Shown: positions 63,179-64,000 of the stretch, piece by piece
Position numbering within the stretch: the first letter of the stretch is position 1
Layout of the letters: each line of letters begins with the position of its first letter
Made by a program: the position numbers and the translations under genes
Notes under the pieces: model-generated
The model's database searches: none
Told to the model about the DNA's origin: nothing
Seen by the model: the letters and a program-made list of their open reading frames with translations, nothing else
Source of the DNA: Thalassobacterium sedimentorum
GTDB taxonomy: Bacteria; Verrucomicrobiota; Verrucomicrobiia; Opitutales; Coraliomargaritaceae
Direction of reading: 5' to 3'
Length of the DNA stretch: 64,000 nucleotides
Assembly: GCF_031127905.1 (NCBI RefSeq)
Contig: NZ_JARXIC010000001.1
Span: forward strand, 62,001 to 126,000

Positions 63179-64000
63179 CTATTTCCCAAAAATTTGCAAA
63201 ATATGCCGTTCAAACAGATTCTCTGTCACATTTTTCGCAATCACGGATTCATTCGCTTTGAGTGCATCCGTATAGCGCTCTTTCATTTCTGCGGCAACCT
63301 TGAAGCCGACGTGAATGAGCTGTCGAAAGTTAAGATTATAATCAGGATGGCTTTGAACATGGCGAAGGGTGTTCACATATTTCGCGGAATCCCAAGAATG
63401 AACTTCTTCGGGCGTGGGCAGCTCAGCCTTGTCGATATCGATAACTGTCGCATACGGCGCTGTTAGTTCATCGAAACGACGATAGGCGCCGGCATACACA
63501 TCCTTGGCAATTTGTAGTGCATCACCGTCAGCTTCAGCCAACCCAATAACCTCTTCGAGCCATGTGGTGCCCGCAGTTTTCACGTGGAGCCCGACATCAT
63601 GCTTGGTGATCAGCTTCTTGATGATCGGATAGATAGAAAATTTATCAGAACCAGAATGCACACTTAGTTTCAGGCTCTTCGGTAAGCCAAATTCTTTAAT
63701 GGCATATGCGATCACAGAGAGATCCTCATCAAACTCCTTCTCAAACTGAACAAGATCACCGACATAATCAACGCCCTTGTTAAAACGACCAGTAAACTTT
63801 GGCGCAATCGTCTGCGCTGGAATGCCTTCAGCTGCGATCATCGACAAAATAAGAAAGAGATCAATCGGCGTCTGCGGCAAATCGGTCTCATCCACCGACA
63901 CCTCAGTAATAAAATTATCCGTGCCCTTGGCTGCGACGATGTGGTCGTAAATTGCTTTGGCCCCCTTAATTGCGACAAGAAATTTACCAGCAACTTCACG
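63179..64000 (-). CDS. uxaE: Tagaturonate epimerase, 5' end cut by the window
   Basis: The frame reads on through the window edge with no stop, so at least 274 residues are visible and the start lies beyond base 64000; a GTG at 63901 is internal. The visible protein carries blocks of the UxaE family (tagaturonate epimerase; D-tagaturonate to D-fructuronate in galacturonate degradation): VAAKGTDNFITEVSVDETD at the right edge, AEGIPAQTIAPKFTGRFNKG, LKLSVHSGSDKFSIYPII and the C-terminal AKNVTENLFERHI. Metal-binding His and Asp are spread through these blocks. The neighbouring genes to the right are not visible. Assignment by family resemblance; the N-terminal part is not seen. Confidence 0.85.
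   Translation of the reverse strand, partial: REVAGKFLVAIKGAKAIYDHIVAAKGTDNFITEVSVDETDLPQTPIDLFLILSMIAAEGIPAQTIAPKFTGRFNKGVDYVGDLVQFEKEFDEDLSVIAYAIKEFGLPKSLKLSVHSGSDKFSIYPIIKKLITKHDVGLHVKTAGTTWLEEVIGLAEADGDALQIAKDVYAGAYRRFDELTAPYATVIDIDKAELPTPEEVHSWDSAKYVNTLRHVQSHPDYNLNFRQLIHVGFKVAAEMKERYTDALKANESVIAKNVTENLFERHILQIFGK

Noticed and set aside
1-64000. tRNA, rRNA, insertion sequences, prophage or plasmid functions
   Set aside because: No GTTCGAATC-type T-loops in a cloverleaf context, no transposase, integrase or replication gene, and no long terminal inverted repeats were seen by eye; a covariance-model scan would be needed to exclude small RNAs.

Overview
The window looks like chromosomal DNA of a marine-type Verrucomicrobiota, most likely class Opitutia, order Puniceicoccales (relatives of Coraliomargarita or Lentimonas). 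This is inferred from the protein mix: SHD1-domain and LamG/metallophosphoesterase exoproteins, OprB-type porins, DUF5069, a long-form PurF, a tagaturonate epimerase, outer-membrane proteins and a diaminopimelate recycling ligase that imply a Gram-negative envelope. Base composition is moderate. I see no rRNA, tRNA, CRISPR array, insertion sequence, integrase or prophage gene. Most of the window is ordinary core genome with accessory pieces between. Two genes run off the ends: a membrane protein at the left and the tagaturonate epimerase at the right.

Layout. 1-3.7 kb: membrane protein fragment, a soluble Ser/Thr kinase and rpoN (sigma-54), the last two probably co-transcribed. 3.7-7.4 kb (minus): hemW, a tiny entericidin-like lipoprotein with its own terminator, an ArsR-methyltransferase fusion, and pgsA-pgpA (phosphatidylglycerol synthesis) with overlapping ends. 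7.5-12.3 kb (minus): TonB-dependent receptor with a possible Fur-like box, and a large SHD1-domain exported protein. 12.6-13.7 kb: MscS channel. 13.9-21 kb: a sugar-uptake locus made of an OprB-type porin, a cytidylate-kinase-like protein, an RbsC/RbsA/RbsB-type ABC transporter and a divergent PfkB-family kinase. The spacer before the kinase carries TTACAT boxes spaced 22, 22 and 11 bp. 21-24.7 kb: pheS-pheT. 24.9-28.3 kb: a TruC-like pseudouridine synthase, a GT1 glycosyltransferase and protoporphyrinogen oxidase. 28.4-28.9 kb: a secreted cysteine hexapeptide-repeat protein. 29-33.7 kb: YmdB-type phosphodiesterase, an ABC ATPase, ilvB and a DUF481 protein. 33.9-35.2 kb: a metal-efflux pair (DmeF-like CDF exporter and RcnR-like repressor with a palindromic operator). 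35.3-36.4 kb: trpS.

36.6-42.8 kb is a complete glycerol module: divergent DeoR-type repressor, then glpF, glpK, an OprB-type porin and glpD, closed by a strong terminator. 42.9-45.2 kb: mpl and fabD. 45.4-52.7 kb: a DUF5069 protein and a 2285-residue secreted protein with three LamG domains and two different metallophosphoesterase domains. 53.3-59.5 kb: cysE, a cation/proton antiporter fused to TrkA-N and PTS EIIA-type domains, long-form purF and a FieF-like CDF transporter. 59.8-63.1 kb: apaG, a beta-CASP metallo-beta-lactamase protein, a small unrecognised protein and an L,D-transpeptidase.

There is no obvious large undescribed multi-gene system. The most unusual items are the cysteine-repeat protein, the antiporter-EIIA fusion, the two-phosphoesterase giant protein and the phased operator at the sugar locus.
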